Of a stretch of DNA of 64,000 nt, positions 25,505-33,581 are shown in pieces (the first letter of the stretch is position 1; the number at the start of each line of letters is the position of its first letter). The notes under the pieces are model-generated. The model made no database searches. It was not told the origin of the DNA and was given only the letters and a program-made list of their open reading frames with translations. Source of the DNA: Bacteroidales bacterium (GTDB lineage: Bacteria; Bacteroidota; Bacteroidia; Bacteroidales; P3). The DNA lies in assembly GCA_030523765.1 (NCBI GenBank), contig JAUNHX010000004.1:85553-149552 (forward strand), read 5' to 3'. The translations under genes and the position numbers were made by a program.

Positions 25505-25855
25505 TTACTGTACTTTGGGTTTGCGAATATAGTGGGGCATCTCGAAGGGAACGACTAACGAGAGTTCGATATAGCCTTTGAACTCGCCATTCTCAAACCA
25601 AGGGGTCTGATAGATGAGTTTCTTTTGTCCCTCTTTCTCGATGGTATATGCGTTAACATTGTGTTGCTCTAGCAAGTTTATCAGTTTGGTACGAGCAGGT
25701 TCTGGATGACAGTCGAGGAGGTTTTTACCAATGAGGGCTTCGCGTCCACCTCTCTTCTCGTAGAGACTACCAGCTTTGACGTTCATGTCTAAAATATTGC
25801 CATCAACATCGCTTACAGTGATGGCGCACGGGAGTTCTTCAAAATATTTTTCCAT
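25505..25855 (-). CDS. Small PAS domain protein
   Basis: A 116-residue single PAS fold: LPCAITVSDVDGNILDMN at the start, GKNLLDCHPEPARTKL in the helical region, and FKGYIELSLVVPFEMP as the last strand. There is no attached kinase, cyclase or DNA-binding domain. It could sense a small ligand or redox state and act on a partner, or contribute to metabolism of its neighbour phosphate butyryltransferase. The LLDCHPEP cysteine/histidine pair is a feature of this PAS subfamily. Function is unknown. Confidence 0.75.
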   Translation of the reverse strand: MEKYFEELPCAITVSDVDGNILDMNVKAGSLYEKRGGREALIGKNLLDCHPEPARTKLINLLEQHNVNAYTIEKEGQKKLIYQTPWFENGEFKGYIELSLVVPFEMPHYIRKPKVQ

Positions 25856-25909
25856 AGTTTTCTTTTTATTGTTTTAGGATAAATGGTTTAGATTATGCAA
25901 GTTAGAATA

Positions 25910-25943
25910 AACTACGGCAACCACCTAGAGTTGGTAGTTGCCG
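25910..25943 (-). terminator. Stem-loop downstream of ptb
   Basis: Arms of 11 bp (CGGCAACCACC and GGTAGTTGCCG on the plus strand, one wobble) with a 7-base loop. The minus-strand tail is TAGTTTATT. Lies 38 bases after the ptb stop; probable terminator or attenuator. Confidence 0.65.
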
Positions 25944-25980
25944 CAGTTGGATAGATTCTAACATATAGTGTGTGTTAGTT

Positions 25981-26889
25981 TTATTTGCACTGCAGCGATG
26001 CGAGAGCGATGCTATAGAGTTTGGTTTTAGCGCTGTCGCCACGCGAAGTGAGGATGCAAGGGATACGAGCACCAACAACCATGCATGCCAGTTCGGCACC
26101 AGCAAATTTGGTAGCGGTTTTGTAGAATACGTTGCCGGTCTCGAGGTTGGGGAAGAGGAGGCAGTCGGCATCGCCAGCTACAGGGCTAACAAGCTTCTTG
26201 GTCTCGGCAGCCTCTTTGTTGACGGCGATATCGAGGCTCAGAGGTCCTTCTACCTCGCAGCCTTTGATTTGGCCACGACGATTCTGCATGCAGAGCATAG
26301 CAGCATCGACACAGCTTTGGATGCCAGTAAGCATCTGCTCGGTGGGGCAGATAACAGCTACCTTAGGTTTCTCGATTTCGAGGCTCTTTGCGGTCTTTAC
26401 CAAATAGTTGAGGATAGCGGTTTTTTGTTTCAAATCGGGAGCGGGGATGATGGCTACGTCGGAGCAAACAAGCAGTTTGTGGTAAGCGGGAACTTCAAAA
26501 ACAGCCATGTGGGTCAGCATATCGTTCTTGGTGCCAGGCATGAGACCTTTCTCTTTGTTGAGGATAGCACGCATATATTTATCGGTGCTGAGCAGACCTT
26601 TCATCAGAAGGTCGCCTTTACCTTCGTTGATCAAAGCAACAGCTTTAACGCCAGCTTTGGTTTCGTCGGCTTCCTGAACCAGCTCGAATTTGTTTACGTC
26701 GATACCTTCGGCAGCGCACACTTTCTTAATGGTTTCGATATCGCCAACGAGGGTACCATCAACGATACCGAGGTCGATAGCGTTGCTAATAGCTCCAATG
26801 GTGTGGGAGTCGTTAGCGTAAGCACCTATAAGTCTTTTCTTACCTTTGCTCTTGGCAAGGTCAATCAGTTGGTCTAATTTGGTAATCAT
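25981..26889 (-). CDS. ptb: Phosphate butyryltransferase / branched-chain acyl phosphotransferase
   Basis: A 302-residue enzyme of the phosphate acetyl/butyryltransferase family. It converts butyryl-CoA (or isobutyryl/isovaleryl-CoA) and phosphate to the acyl-phosphate and CoA. Visible family features: KRLIGAYANDSHTIGAI at the start, LMKGLLSTDKYMRAILNKEKGL, VAVICPTEQM, and PSLETG-like FPNLETGNVFYKTATKFAG near the end. Length fits Ptb rather than the larger Pta. The usual partner butyrate kinase is not adjacent. Together with the 2-oxoacid:ferredoxin oxidoreductase 12 kb away it fits acyl-CoA-based energy conservation. Its promoter box is clear. Confidence 0.9.
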   Translation of the reverse strand: MITKLDQLIDLAKSKGKKRLIGAYANDSHTIGAISNAIDLGIVDGTLVGDIETIKKVCAAEGIDVNKFELVQEADETKAGVKAVALINEGKGDLLMKGLLSTDKYMRAILNKEKGLMPGTKNDMLTHMAVFEVPAYHKLLVCSDVAIIPAPDLKQKTAILNYLVKTAKSLEIEKPKVAVICPTEQMLTGIQSCVDAAMLCMQNRRGQIKGCEVEGPLSLDIAVNKEAAETKKLVSPVAGDADCLLFPNLETGNVFYKTATKFAGAELACMVVGARIPCILTSRGDSAKTKLYSIALASLQCK

Positions 26890-26936
26890 TTTATTTATAG
26901 TTTATTATTAATAATATCAGCCTTGAATGGGGAATG

Positions 26937-26944
26937 CAAAGATA
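26937..26944 (-). promoter_or_regulatory. -7 box (TATCTTTG) of ptb
   Basis: The minus strand reads TATCTTTG, 48 bases upstream of the ptb ATG. Confidence 0.7.
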
Positions 26945-27111
26945 CTAATTCTTTTTGGTTTTACACTATTTTTTGTTCTTTTTATTTCAAAAACATAGAT
27001 AAAGGATTCGTTTGATGCAGAATGATACTCACTTGGGAATAACGGAATATGGTTTAGATGCTGTGGGAGAGAAAGATGTCTTTTCCTTGTTGCCGTTTGA
27101 AATAAAAGATG

Positions 27112-27119
27112 TATATTTG
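27112..27119 (+). promoter_or_regulatory. -7 box (TATATTTG) of the transglutaminase gene
   Basis: Matches TAnnTTTG on the plus strand, 112 bases upstream of the chosen ATG. Confidence 0.55.
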
Positions 27120-27231
27120 CATTATGTTGCCCAATTGAGCGTGCTTTGTTGAAACGTGATTATCAACTGATAAAATGCCTTTCTGCCAACCGCTAGGGGC
27201 ATTGAGATCATTAATTATTAAAACTGAATAT

Positions 27232-29859
27232 ATGATTAAATCTATTCGTTGGCACCATGGGGTGCTCCTCCTACTGACGATGCTGCTTATGATGACAGCA
27301 TGTAAGAAAGAGACTCATTTTATTACCGACAAGCAATACCGCAACCAAGTACATTCCGATTATGAGAATCGCATGGTTTTGGCTGAGAGAAGAGCTGACG
27401 TGTTGTTTGCTATGATGGATACCCTCTCAACGGAAGAGCGTGAGGCAATGGAGTTCCTTTACGCCTATATGCCTTATAGTGATTTGGCCGATTATGATGG
27501 CGATTATTTCCTACGTCAGGTGCGTTCGGCTTTTGCAGCTCGCGACACTTTTGCTTGGGGTCGAACTGTTCCTGAAGATGTGTTTCGCCACTTTGTACTC
27601 GTTTATCGAGTTAATAACGAAGACCTCGATTCAGCTCGCTGGATAATGCAACGCGAACTGAAGGAGAGGGTGCGAAATCTTTCAATGTACGATGCCGCCC
27701 TTGAAGTAAATCATTGGTGTCACGAACATGTGGCTTATCGTGCTGCCGACAGTCGTACTTCTGCTCCTTTGGCAACGATGCGTACTTCGTTGGGTCGCTG
27801 TGGTGAAGAGAGCACCTTTGCCGTTACAGCCCTCCGTTCGGTAGGCATCCCTGCTCGTCAATGCTATACCCCTCGATGGGCCCATTGCGATGATAATCAT
27901 GCGTGGGTTGAGGTGTGGATTGATGGTCGATGGTATTTTCTTGGGGCTTGTGAGCCTGATCCTGAACTCGATATGGGTTGGTTCTCGGTTCCCTCTACCC
28001 GTACTATGATGGTACATAGCAACTGCTTTGGCCCTTATCGTGGAAGCGAAGAGGTGAATTTCCAAAACTCGCTCTACGCTAAGATCAATATGCTGCCTAA
28101 CTATGCTCCTACAGAGAAGGTCTCGATAACGGTATATAATGCTAACAATCAGCCTGTAGAAGGTGCCGATGTTAAGTTTAAACTTTACAATTACTCGGAG
28201 TATTATCCTTTAGCAACAGTGAAAACAAATAGTAAGGGTGTTGCACAACTAACCACAGGTAAAGGTGATTTGTTGATTTGGGCAACCGATGGGAAACAAT
28301 ATGCCTATGCTAAACTGGATGTTCGCCAGCAACAGTCGCTCGAACTCTACCTTACCCGTGAAGCAGGAACAGCTTACGAGGAGACTTTCGAAATGGTGCC
28401 TCCCGAAGCAGGCAAGGCTAAGGTAACTCCTACTGAAGTCAAAGTTAAAACTAACGCCAAACGGATTGCTTACGAAGATTCTCTTCGTGGAGCTTATGTG
28501 GCAACTTTCCCCACCCAGCAAAACTACAAAGAGTTACTTAAGCCCAACGCTAATCTTACCGATGCACAAGCTTGGGATCTGATTCACCGTTCGGAAGGCA
28601 ATTACCGTGAGGTGGCCTTTTTCTTGAATAACCATTTCCAACAAGAAGAGGATATCTATTTATACGAGTACCTATGCTCATTCTCGGATAAAGATTTGCG
28701 CGATACTCCAGCTGAGGTGTTCGAAGCACAGTTGACGTTCGATAGCAAGACTTTCCCAATCGATGTATATAAGAAAGGTCTGATGCCAGCTCGTATTTCC
28801 AATGAATTGGTACGTCCTTGGGGCCGTTATCTTGTTGAGAAATTCTCGGAAGAAGGGATGGGTAATGCAAATGCCGAACAAGTACGTGAGTGGACGCTAA
28901 AGAACGTGGCTGTTGATGATACGGGCAACTATTACAACTGTCCTATCTCGCCGATAGGTGTTTTCGAACTGCGTCGTAGTGATGCCCATAGCCGCGATAT
29001 CTTCTATGTGGCAGCTTGTCGTTCGCTGAATATCCCTGCCTATTTGGATAATGCTACCAATATTATCTATGTATATTCTGACAACCGTTGGCAAACTATC
29101 ACGTTCGAGGAGAAAGAAGCCGAACAACCGACCGCCAAACTTACGCTAACCTATAAAGGAAAAACTCCAACTAACCCTGTATATTGGATTCACTTCACGT
29201 TGGCAAAATATGAGAAGGGCGACTTTGTAACGTTCGATTACGAAAATGACGATCGGCTAGCTCATTTCCCCGCCACCCTCGATTTAGTGCCTGGTTATTA
29301 TATGCTTAGTACGGGCAATCGTTACCCCGAAGGCGATGTGTTATCACGCGTAGAGTTCTTCGAGGTGAAGGAAGGCGACCAATTAACGAAAGAGATTATG
29401 ATCCGCCCACTCGAAGCTGTCAATCCCCGTCTTCAGCAAGGAGACAAGGCTTCGATAAATCCTTCTGTCGAGTTGTTTGATGGAGTGACGTTGGCCGATT
29501 ATGCTGGCAGCAAAGGGATGCTTTTCGTCTTTTTGGGTGATTATCGCGAACCCTCCAAACATCTTGTCAAAGAACTGCAAGCTATTAGTAAAGAGTGGAA
29601 GGCATGGGGCGGTATGACTTATCTAGTAGCCCCTACTGAAGCTAAAGCACTATCATGGAATCTGCCTAATACCGACTGCTTTACGGCCAAAGCAACCGAT
29701 AAGGATCCTCTCCGCGATCAGATTATCGATGCATTGAAACTCGATTTTAAGGGCGACTATCCATTGGTGGCGTTAGTCAATAATAAAGGTGAAATCTTAT
29801 TCCACAGCGAAGGCTATCGCATTGGATTGGCCGAAACTATCTTGAAGATGACTAAATAA
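27232..29859 (+). CDS. Transglutaminase-like lipoprotein with C-terminal thioredoxin-like domain
   Basis: An 875-residue protein from the ATG at 27232, which places a lipobox (LMMTAC, Cys24) at the right distance. The upstream in-frame ATG at 27175 would bury the signal. A transglutaminase core spans about residues 150-250, with GRCGEES (Cys190), DNHAWVEV (His223) and an acidic EPDPELD as the presumed triad. Then come an Ig-like segment (VEGADVKFKLYNY), a second degenerate transglutaminase-like region (about 560-650: RRSDAHSRDIFYVAACRSLNIPA) and a thioredoxin-like C-terminus (GMLFVFLGDYREPSKHLVKEL) without a CxxC. It is probably a periplasm-facing or surface lipoprotein acting on peptides or proteins. 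The substrate is unknown. Confidence 0.8.
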   Translation: MIKSIRWHHGVLLLLTMLLMMTACKKETHFITDKQYRNQVHSDYENRMVLAERRADVLFAMMDTLSTEEREAMEFLYAYMPYSDLADYDGDYFLRQVRSAFAARDTFAWGRTVPEDVFRHFVLVYRVNNEDLDSARWIMQRELKERVRNLSMYDAALEVNHWCHEHVAYRAADSRTSAPLATMRTSLGRCGEESTFAVTALRSVGIPARQCYTPRWAHCDDNHAWVEVWIDGRWYFLGACEPDPELDMGWFSVPSTRTMMVHSNCFGPYRGSEEVNFQNSLYAKINMLPNYAPTEKVSITVYNANNQPVEGADVKFKLYNYSEYYPLATVKTNSKGVAQLTTGKGDLLIWATDGKQYAYAKLDVRQQQSLELYLTREAGTAYEETFEMVPPEAGKAKVTPTEVKVKTNAKRIAYEDSLRGAYVATFPTQQNYKELLKPNANLTDAQAWDLIHRSEGNYREVAFFLNNHFQQEEDIYLYEYLCSFSDKDLRDTPAEVFEAQLTFDSKTFPIDVYKKGLMPARISNELVRPWGRYLVEKFSEEGMGNANAEQVREWTLKNVAVDDTGNYYNCPISPIGVFELRRSDAHSRDIFYVAACRSLNIPAYLDNATNIIYVYSDNRWQTITFEEKEAEQPTAKLTLTYKGKTPTNPVYWIHFTLAKYEKGDFVTFDYENDDRLAHFPATLDLVPGYYMLSTGNRYPEGDVLSRVEFFEVKEGDQLTKEIMIRPLEAVNPRLQQGDKASINPSVELFDGVTLADYAGSKGMLFVFLGDYREPSKHLVKELQAISKEWKAWGGMTYLVAPTEAKALSWNLPNTDCFTAKATDKDPLRDQIIDALKLDFKGDYPLVALVNNKGEILFHSEGYRIGLAETILKMTK

Positions 29860-29993
29860 GAGGGATTCTCTTTATATTAAAAGCGAAGAGGTCTTTATTC
29901 GGCCTTTTATCATTAAATAGTATTTTTTGCAATTAGAACAATAAAGTAAGCAGAGTTGAGTTATTGCGATAAATAATAAACCTATTTTACAAG

Positions 29994-30674
29994 ATGAAAA
30001 GAATAATCCCCACCATTATTGCCGTTGCCCTAGCAGGCTGTTTCGTGCTACTGGCTGTAGGTCGTTTCAAATCGTACGACCGTTGTGTAAGTGTCCGCGG
30101 ACTTTGCGAACGTGAGATAGCTGCCGATTTAGCTATCTATCCCCTCTCGTTCAGTGTTACGGGCGAAGACCCCGCTACTATCTACGCTGATATCAGTCAA
30201 AAGAACCAAGTGGTAATCGATTTTCTGAAACAGAATGGTTTCGAAGACAAAGAGATTACTGTGGCTTCTCCCAAAGTTACTGACCGTTATGCCGAAGGCT
30301 ATAGTAACTATAATGATCGCTATTCGGTTCGATCAACTATTTCGGTTTATACTAACAAGGTAGACAAAGTAAAGGATATTTCGGCCAAACAGTCAGAACT
30401 CCTTGAAAAAGGTATTGCTGTTTATAGTGGCGATTGGAACAGTCCTACGGTATACGAATTTACAGCCCTCAACGACATCAAGCCCGAGATGATTGAAGAG
30501 GCCAACAAAAACGCTCGCGCTGCTGCTGAGCAGTTTGCTAAAGATTCCCACAGTCGTTTGGGTAAAATCAAAGAGGCTCAGCAAGGATTGTTCAGTATCG
30601 AAGATCGCGATTCCTACACTCCCAATGTGAAGAAAGTACGTGTAGTTACCTACGTTACTTATTATCTACGATAA
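29994..30674 (+). CDS. SIMPL domain protein
   Basis: A 226-residue protein with an N-terminal membrane or signal segment (IIPTIIAVALAGCFVLLAVG) and the SIMPL (DUF541) pattern: VSVRGLCEREIAADLAIYPLSF, then VIDFLKQNGFEDKEITVASPKVTDRY, a STISVYTNKVDKV strand, and AAEQFAKDSHSRLGKI. SIMPL proteins are periplasmic or membrane-anchored; one binds a kinase (IRAK1 in mammals) and bacterial ones have been linked to stress tolerance. The role here is unknown. A strong bidirectional terminator follows. Confidence 0.85.
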   Translation: MKRIIPTIIAVALAGCFVLLAVGRFKSYDRCVSVRGLCEREIAADLAIYPLSFSVTGEDPATIYADISQKNQVVIDFLKQNGFEDKEITVASPKVTDRYAEGYSNYNDRYSVRSTISVYTNKVDKVKDISAKQSELLEKGIAVYSGDWNSPTVYEFTALNDIKPEMIEEANKNARAAAEQFAKDSHSRLGKIKEAQQGLFSIEDRDSYTPNVKKVRVVTYVTYYLR

Positions 30675-30725
30675 TTCGAACTACTATTTAGTACCCTTTA
30701 TAGCATTACAGAAAGTGTTTAGAAA

Positions 30726-30768
30726 AGTAATGCGGCCCTTATTGAGCAAGGGCCGCATTACTTTTTTT
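30726..30768. terminator. Bidirectional terminator between SIMPL and yidD
   Basis: Perfect 15-bp arms, AGTAATGCGGCCCTT and AAGGGCCGCATTACT, with a 7-base loop. T-runs lie on the right for the plus strand and on the left (AAAA) for the minus strand. It sits between convergent genes. Confidence 0.95.
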
Positions 30769-30800
30769 GAATAATATCGTAACTCCTATAAAAAGGATAC

Positions 30801-31031
30801 TTAGGGTACCGGGTCGTAGCCCGATCCTCCGAAGGGATTGCATCGAAGAATCCTTTTCAGTGCCAGCCAACCTCCTTTGAAAGGTCCATATTTGGTGATA
30901 GCCTCTTTGGCATACTGTGAACAGGTAGGGGTATAGCGACAAGCTGGAGGGGTGAGGGGCGAGATGCAGTTTTGGTAAAAAGCTATCAGCGCCAACATCA
31001 GCCACTGAAGTGCGTTACTGAGATATTTCAT
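30801..31031 (-). CDS. yidD: Membrane protein insertion efficiency factor YidD
   Basis: A 76-residue protein with the YidD signature: [24 protein letters not shown], then [28 protein letters not shown]. It assists YidC-dependent insertion of inner-membrane proteins. The start codon overlaps the end of rnpA by 17 bases, so the two are translationally coupled. The conserved cysteines are all present. Confidence 0.95.
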   Translation of the reverse strand: MKYLSNALQWLMLALIAFYQNCISPLTPPACRYTPTCSQYAKEAITKYGPFKGGWLALKRILRCNPFGGSGYDPVP

Positions 31032-31419
31032 TGTCTTGAGGGGCTAATGATTTCTCTAGTTGGGAAAGCAGTTTTAGGTATTTCTTCTCCATTACATCGA
31101 AAGGGAAGATTTCAGGATGGGTGTAGCTAATGCTGAGCAGTAGATGTTGTTGGCGCGATTCCAACAGCTGGTATAGTTGGGGTTTATGCAGACGATACAC
31201 TTCTCGCATGAGTCGTTTGGCATGATTGCGATCAATTGCATGATGCAGTCTCCTTTTCGGAGCCACGATGAGTACTTGTGCCCGAGTAGGGATTACCTCC
31301 TGGCTGCATACTAGGTAGCGAACGTTAAAGGGAAACACCATCAGATGCTCACCCTCTTGAAAAAGGCGATCAATAAGCGTTTGACTGCAGAGACGTTCGG
31401 ATTTGCTGAAGGTATACAT
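31015..31419 (-). CDS. rnpA: Ribonuclease P protein component
   Basis: A 134-residue protein that helps RNase P RNA process tRNA 5' ends. It shows [17 protein letters not shown] at the start and the RNR-like motif region [24 protein letters not shown], which binds the RNA. I chose the ATG at 31419 giving [10 protein letters not shown]; an in-frame ATG at 31461 would add 14 unconserved residues. It lies between hemD and yidD, the standard Bacteroidales order. Regulation is likely by the upstream operon promoter. Confidence 0.93.
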   Translation of the reverse strand: MYTFSKSERLCSQTLIDRLFQEGEHLMVFPFNVRYLVCSQEVIPTRAQVLIVAPKRRLHHAIDRNHAKRLMREVYRLHKPQLYQLLESRQQHLLLSISYTHPEIFPFDVMEKKYLKLLSQLEKSLAPQDNEISQ

Positions 31420-31509
31420 GGCTCGGATTGGAAATGGAAAAGAGTAGGTGTGAAGATGCACGGCCTACTCTCTATTCTTTAGTTTGCTGTTTGGCATTAC
31501 AATAGTGAT

Positions 31510-32508
31510 CTATTGCGGATTTTCTTTGGCTTTTAGTGCAGCTTCGGCCTCTTTGCGTGCTTTCTCGGCAGCGCGTTCGGCTCGGCGGGCAGCGCTCTTG
31601 GCCTTCTTCTCTTCCATCAGTTTGCGATATTTGTCTTTCGAGGCAAATACCGATTTGGTTTTGGTAACTCCATTGCGGCCAGTGGTAGTAATTTGGCTTG
31701 AGGAGTTCTTGGCACTCGATTTGCTGCTGCGCGAAGCGGTGGCCTTGGGGGGAGTGGGCACTTCGTTGGGTTTGCCATTGATATAGTTCTCAATAGCCAT
31801 TGCCATAGAGGGAGCTACCTTGGTGGGAGCGGCGATGGTGATAGGGATGCCGGCAGCATTGAGAGCTGCTTGGGTAGAGGAGCCGAAAGCAGCGACGGGC
31901 GACGGCTTTTCGGCAAAATTGGGGAAGGAATGGAGTAGTGAGCGGACACCGCTGGGCGAGAAGAGGCAGAGCATATCATAATCTTTCATATTGAATTTAG
32001 AAAGATCCTTAGGCTCGGCGCGATAGAGTGGGGCTTTGGTATATTTGAACTTGGCCTTGTCGAGGGCTTTGGTATACTCGGTTTGTTTTTCATCGCTACA
32101 AGGGAAAAGGAATTTCTCTTCGCGATGTTTGGACATCACCTCAAGCAAATCGGCAAAACTCTGTTGTCCGAAGAACATCTTGCGTTTGCGATACTGTGTA
32201 TAGTTTTGCATGTAGAGTGAAATAGATTCGGTAGTGCAGAAGTATTTGGTGTCTTCGGGAATAGCAACGCGCAACTCTTTGGCCATACGGAAGAAATGAT
32301 CGACCGAGTTTTTGCTGTTCATGATCACAGCGGTGAAATCACCGAAGTGGATACGCGTTTTGCGAAACTCGCTTGCAGAGATGCCTACAATATCAAAGAA
32401 TTTAAAGAAGGTGATGTCGACCTTATAGGTGCCGATGAGATTTCGCCAAGGCGATTTCTCCAAATCGGGAGGTGCTGGCTGCGAAATTAGGATTTTTTCT
32501 ATCTTCAT
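31510..32508 (-). CDS. hemD: Uroporphyrinogen-III synthase (HemD) with basic low-complexity tail
   Basis: The first 250 residues match HemD: ILISQPAPPDLEKSPW start, VGISASEFRKTRIHFGDFTAVIMNSKNSV, and the second half with SPSGVRSLLHSF and VAAFGSSTQAALNAAGIP. HemD cyclises hydroxymethylbilane to uroporphyrinogen III. The last 80 or so residues are different: a Ser/Thr-rich stretch, then an alanine-, lysine-, arginine- and glutamate-rich helix (KAKSAARRAERAAEKARKEA). The tail resembles an RNA- or nucleic-acid-binding extension. It sits between DUF4271 and rnpA. No other haem biosynthesis gene is in the window. Confidence 0.85.
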   Translation of the reverse strand: MKIEKILISQPAPPDLEKSPWRNLIGTYKVDITFFKFFDIVGISASEFRKTRIHFGDFTAVIMNSKNSVDHFFRMAKELRVAIPEDTKYFCTTESISLYMQNYTQYRKRKMFFGQQSFADLLEVMSKHREEKFLFPCSDEKQTEYTKALDKAKFKYTKAPLYRAEPKDLSKFNMKDYDMLCLFSPSGVRSLLHSFPNFAEKPSPVAAFGSSTQAALNAAGIPITIAAPTKVAPSMAMAIENYINGKPNEVPTPPKATASRSSKSSAKNSSSQITTTGRNGVTKTKSVFASKDKYRKLMEEKKAKSAARRAERAAEKARKEAEAALKAKENPQ

Positions 32509-32539
32509 TGGTTCAGCTATTGTATTAGCAATTTCTTAT

Positions 32540-33571
32540 TTATGAAGAAATTATGAGCTTCCAAGCGATGAGGAACGGCACAATTTCGACGATGCAAAGA
32601 TAGTAAAAAAGATAGATTCGTGAGTTAGTTGAATGTGTTAAAATTAGTTGTAAACCACGAATAAGTCTGATTATAAATAGGATAGCGGCAAAGATTAGTG
32701 CTGTCCACAAAGCAATATTGCTAAGTGGCTCGTAGAAGTAGAGGAGTAGCAGTAGGGGAGCCATACCTACCGAACCGACAAGATGCAATAAAAATGAGGT
32801 GGTATTGTATAAACCTATGGCTGCATTGTTTTGGAAGATATTGCCTAATAGCGAGATAGTGCCTAATCGTAGCAGATATCCACCCATGCATGCTGCCAAA
32901 ATAATGAGGTATGCAGTATAGGCACTGGTGCTGAGACTCGAGGCTATATGTTCGCCGCCAAAGTAGAATCCGAGGAGCGCAAACTCAATCATATAAATGA
33001 GTCCTCCGGGTATGAGCGTTGAAATCTTAACGATATTATGTTCGCGAAGGGTGCGAGCCATTGAACGCAAACTGAAGGCTGAACTTACTGCTTCCACTAG
33101 TTTCACGCGGGTTCGTGCAAGAAAGATACCGATGCAAAGCACCGCAAACACAATGGTGCCAAACACCCAGCCGATACCTTGATTGTCGAGTCGTTCTTGT
33201 TGAGGATGCTCCACCTTCATCGAGTGGCCAGTAAAGAGACTTTTACGTAGTGCAATCTCGGGCCATTCATAGTGAGAAAGGATTGAATCGAAATCAATTA
33301 CGTTTTCCCCTTCGGCCTCCTGTAGTTCCAAGGGGTTGTAAAGGAGAGTGGTGTCGTAGAAATAGAAAGGGTGGTTGCCACTATCGGAGGGAGAGGAAAT
33401 AGCAACGTTGACAGGAGTATTTATAATAGGGTTGGGGTTGATGTTGGCGTTGTTGGTAGCAGGCTGATGCTCCATATAAGGATGCAGTCCCACCTGAGGG
33501 GTGGAATCAACCACAGCTTGTTGCTGGGCGGGCTGCTGAGAGCTTGGAGCAGTAGTATCTACTTGGCGCAT
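32540..33571 (-). CDS. DUF4271 family membrane protein
   Basis: A 343-residue protein. The first 110 residues are disordered and rich in Pro, Gln and Asn. The rest holds about seven membrane helices (GWVFGTIVFAVLCIGIFLA, YLIILAACMGGYLLRL, IALWTALIFAAILFIIRLIRGL and others). DUF4271 proteins stand next to hemD-rnpA-yidD in many Bacteroidales; their function is unknown. It starts 10 bases after the stop of the C25 protease gene, so the two are likely co-transcribed. Confidence 0.8.
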   Translation of the reverse strand: MRQVDTTAPSSQQPAQQQAVVDSTPQVGLHPYMEHQPATNNANINPNPIINTPVNVAISSPSDSGNHPFYFYDTTLLYNPLELQEAEGENVIDFDSILSHYEWPEIALRKSLFTGHSMKVEHPQQERLDNQGIGWVFGTIVFAVLCIGIFLARTRVKLVEAVSSAFSLRSMARTLREHNIVKISTLIPGGLIYMIEFALLGFYFGGEHIASSLSTSAYTAYLIILAACMGGYLLRLGTISLLGNIFQNNAAIGLYNTTSFLLHLVGSVGMAPLLLLLYFYEPLSNIALWTALIFAAILFIIRLIRGLQLILTHSTNSRIYLFYYLCIVEIVPFLIAWKLIISS

Positions 33572-33581
33572 AACATCGTTT

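Larger units (their letters stand above)
26890..27231. other. Divergent intergenic region between ptb and the transglutaminase gene
   Basis: About 340 bases carrying the two outward-facing -7 boxes. I see no gene or strong hairpin. Confidence 0.6.
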
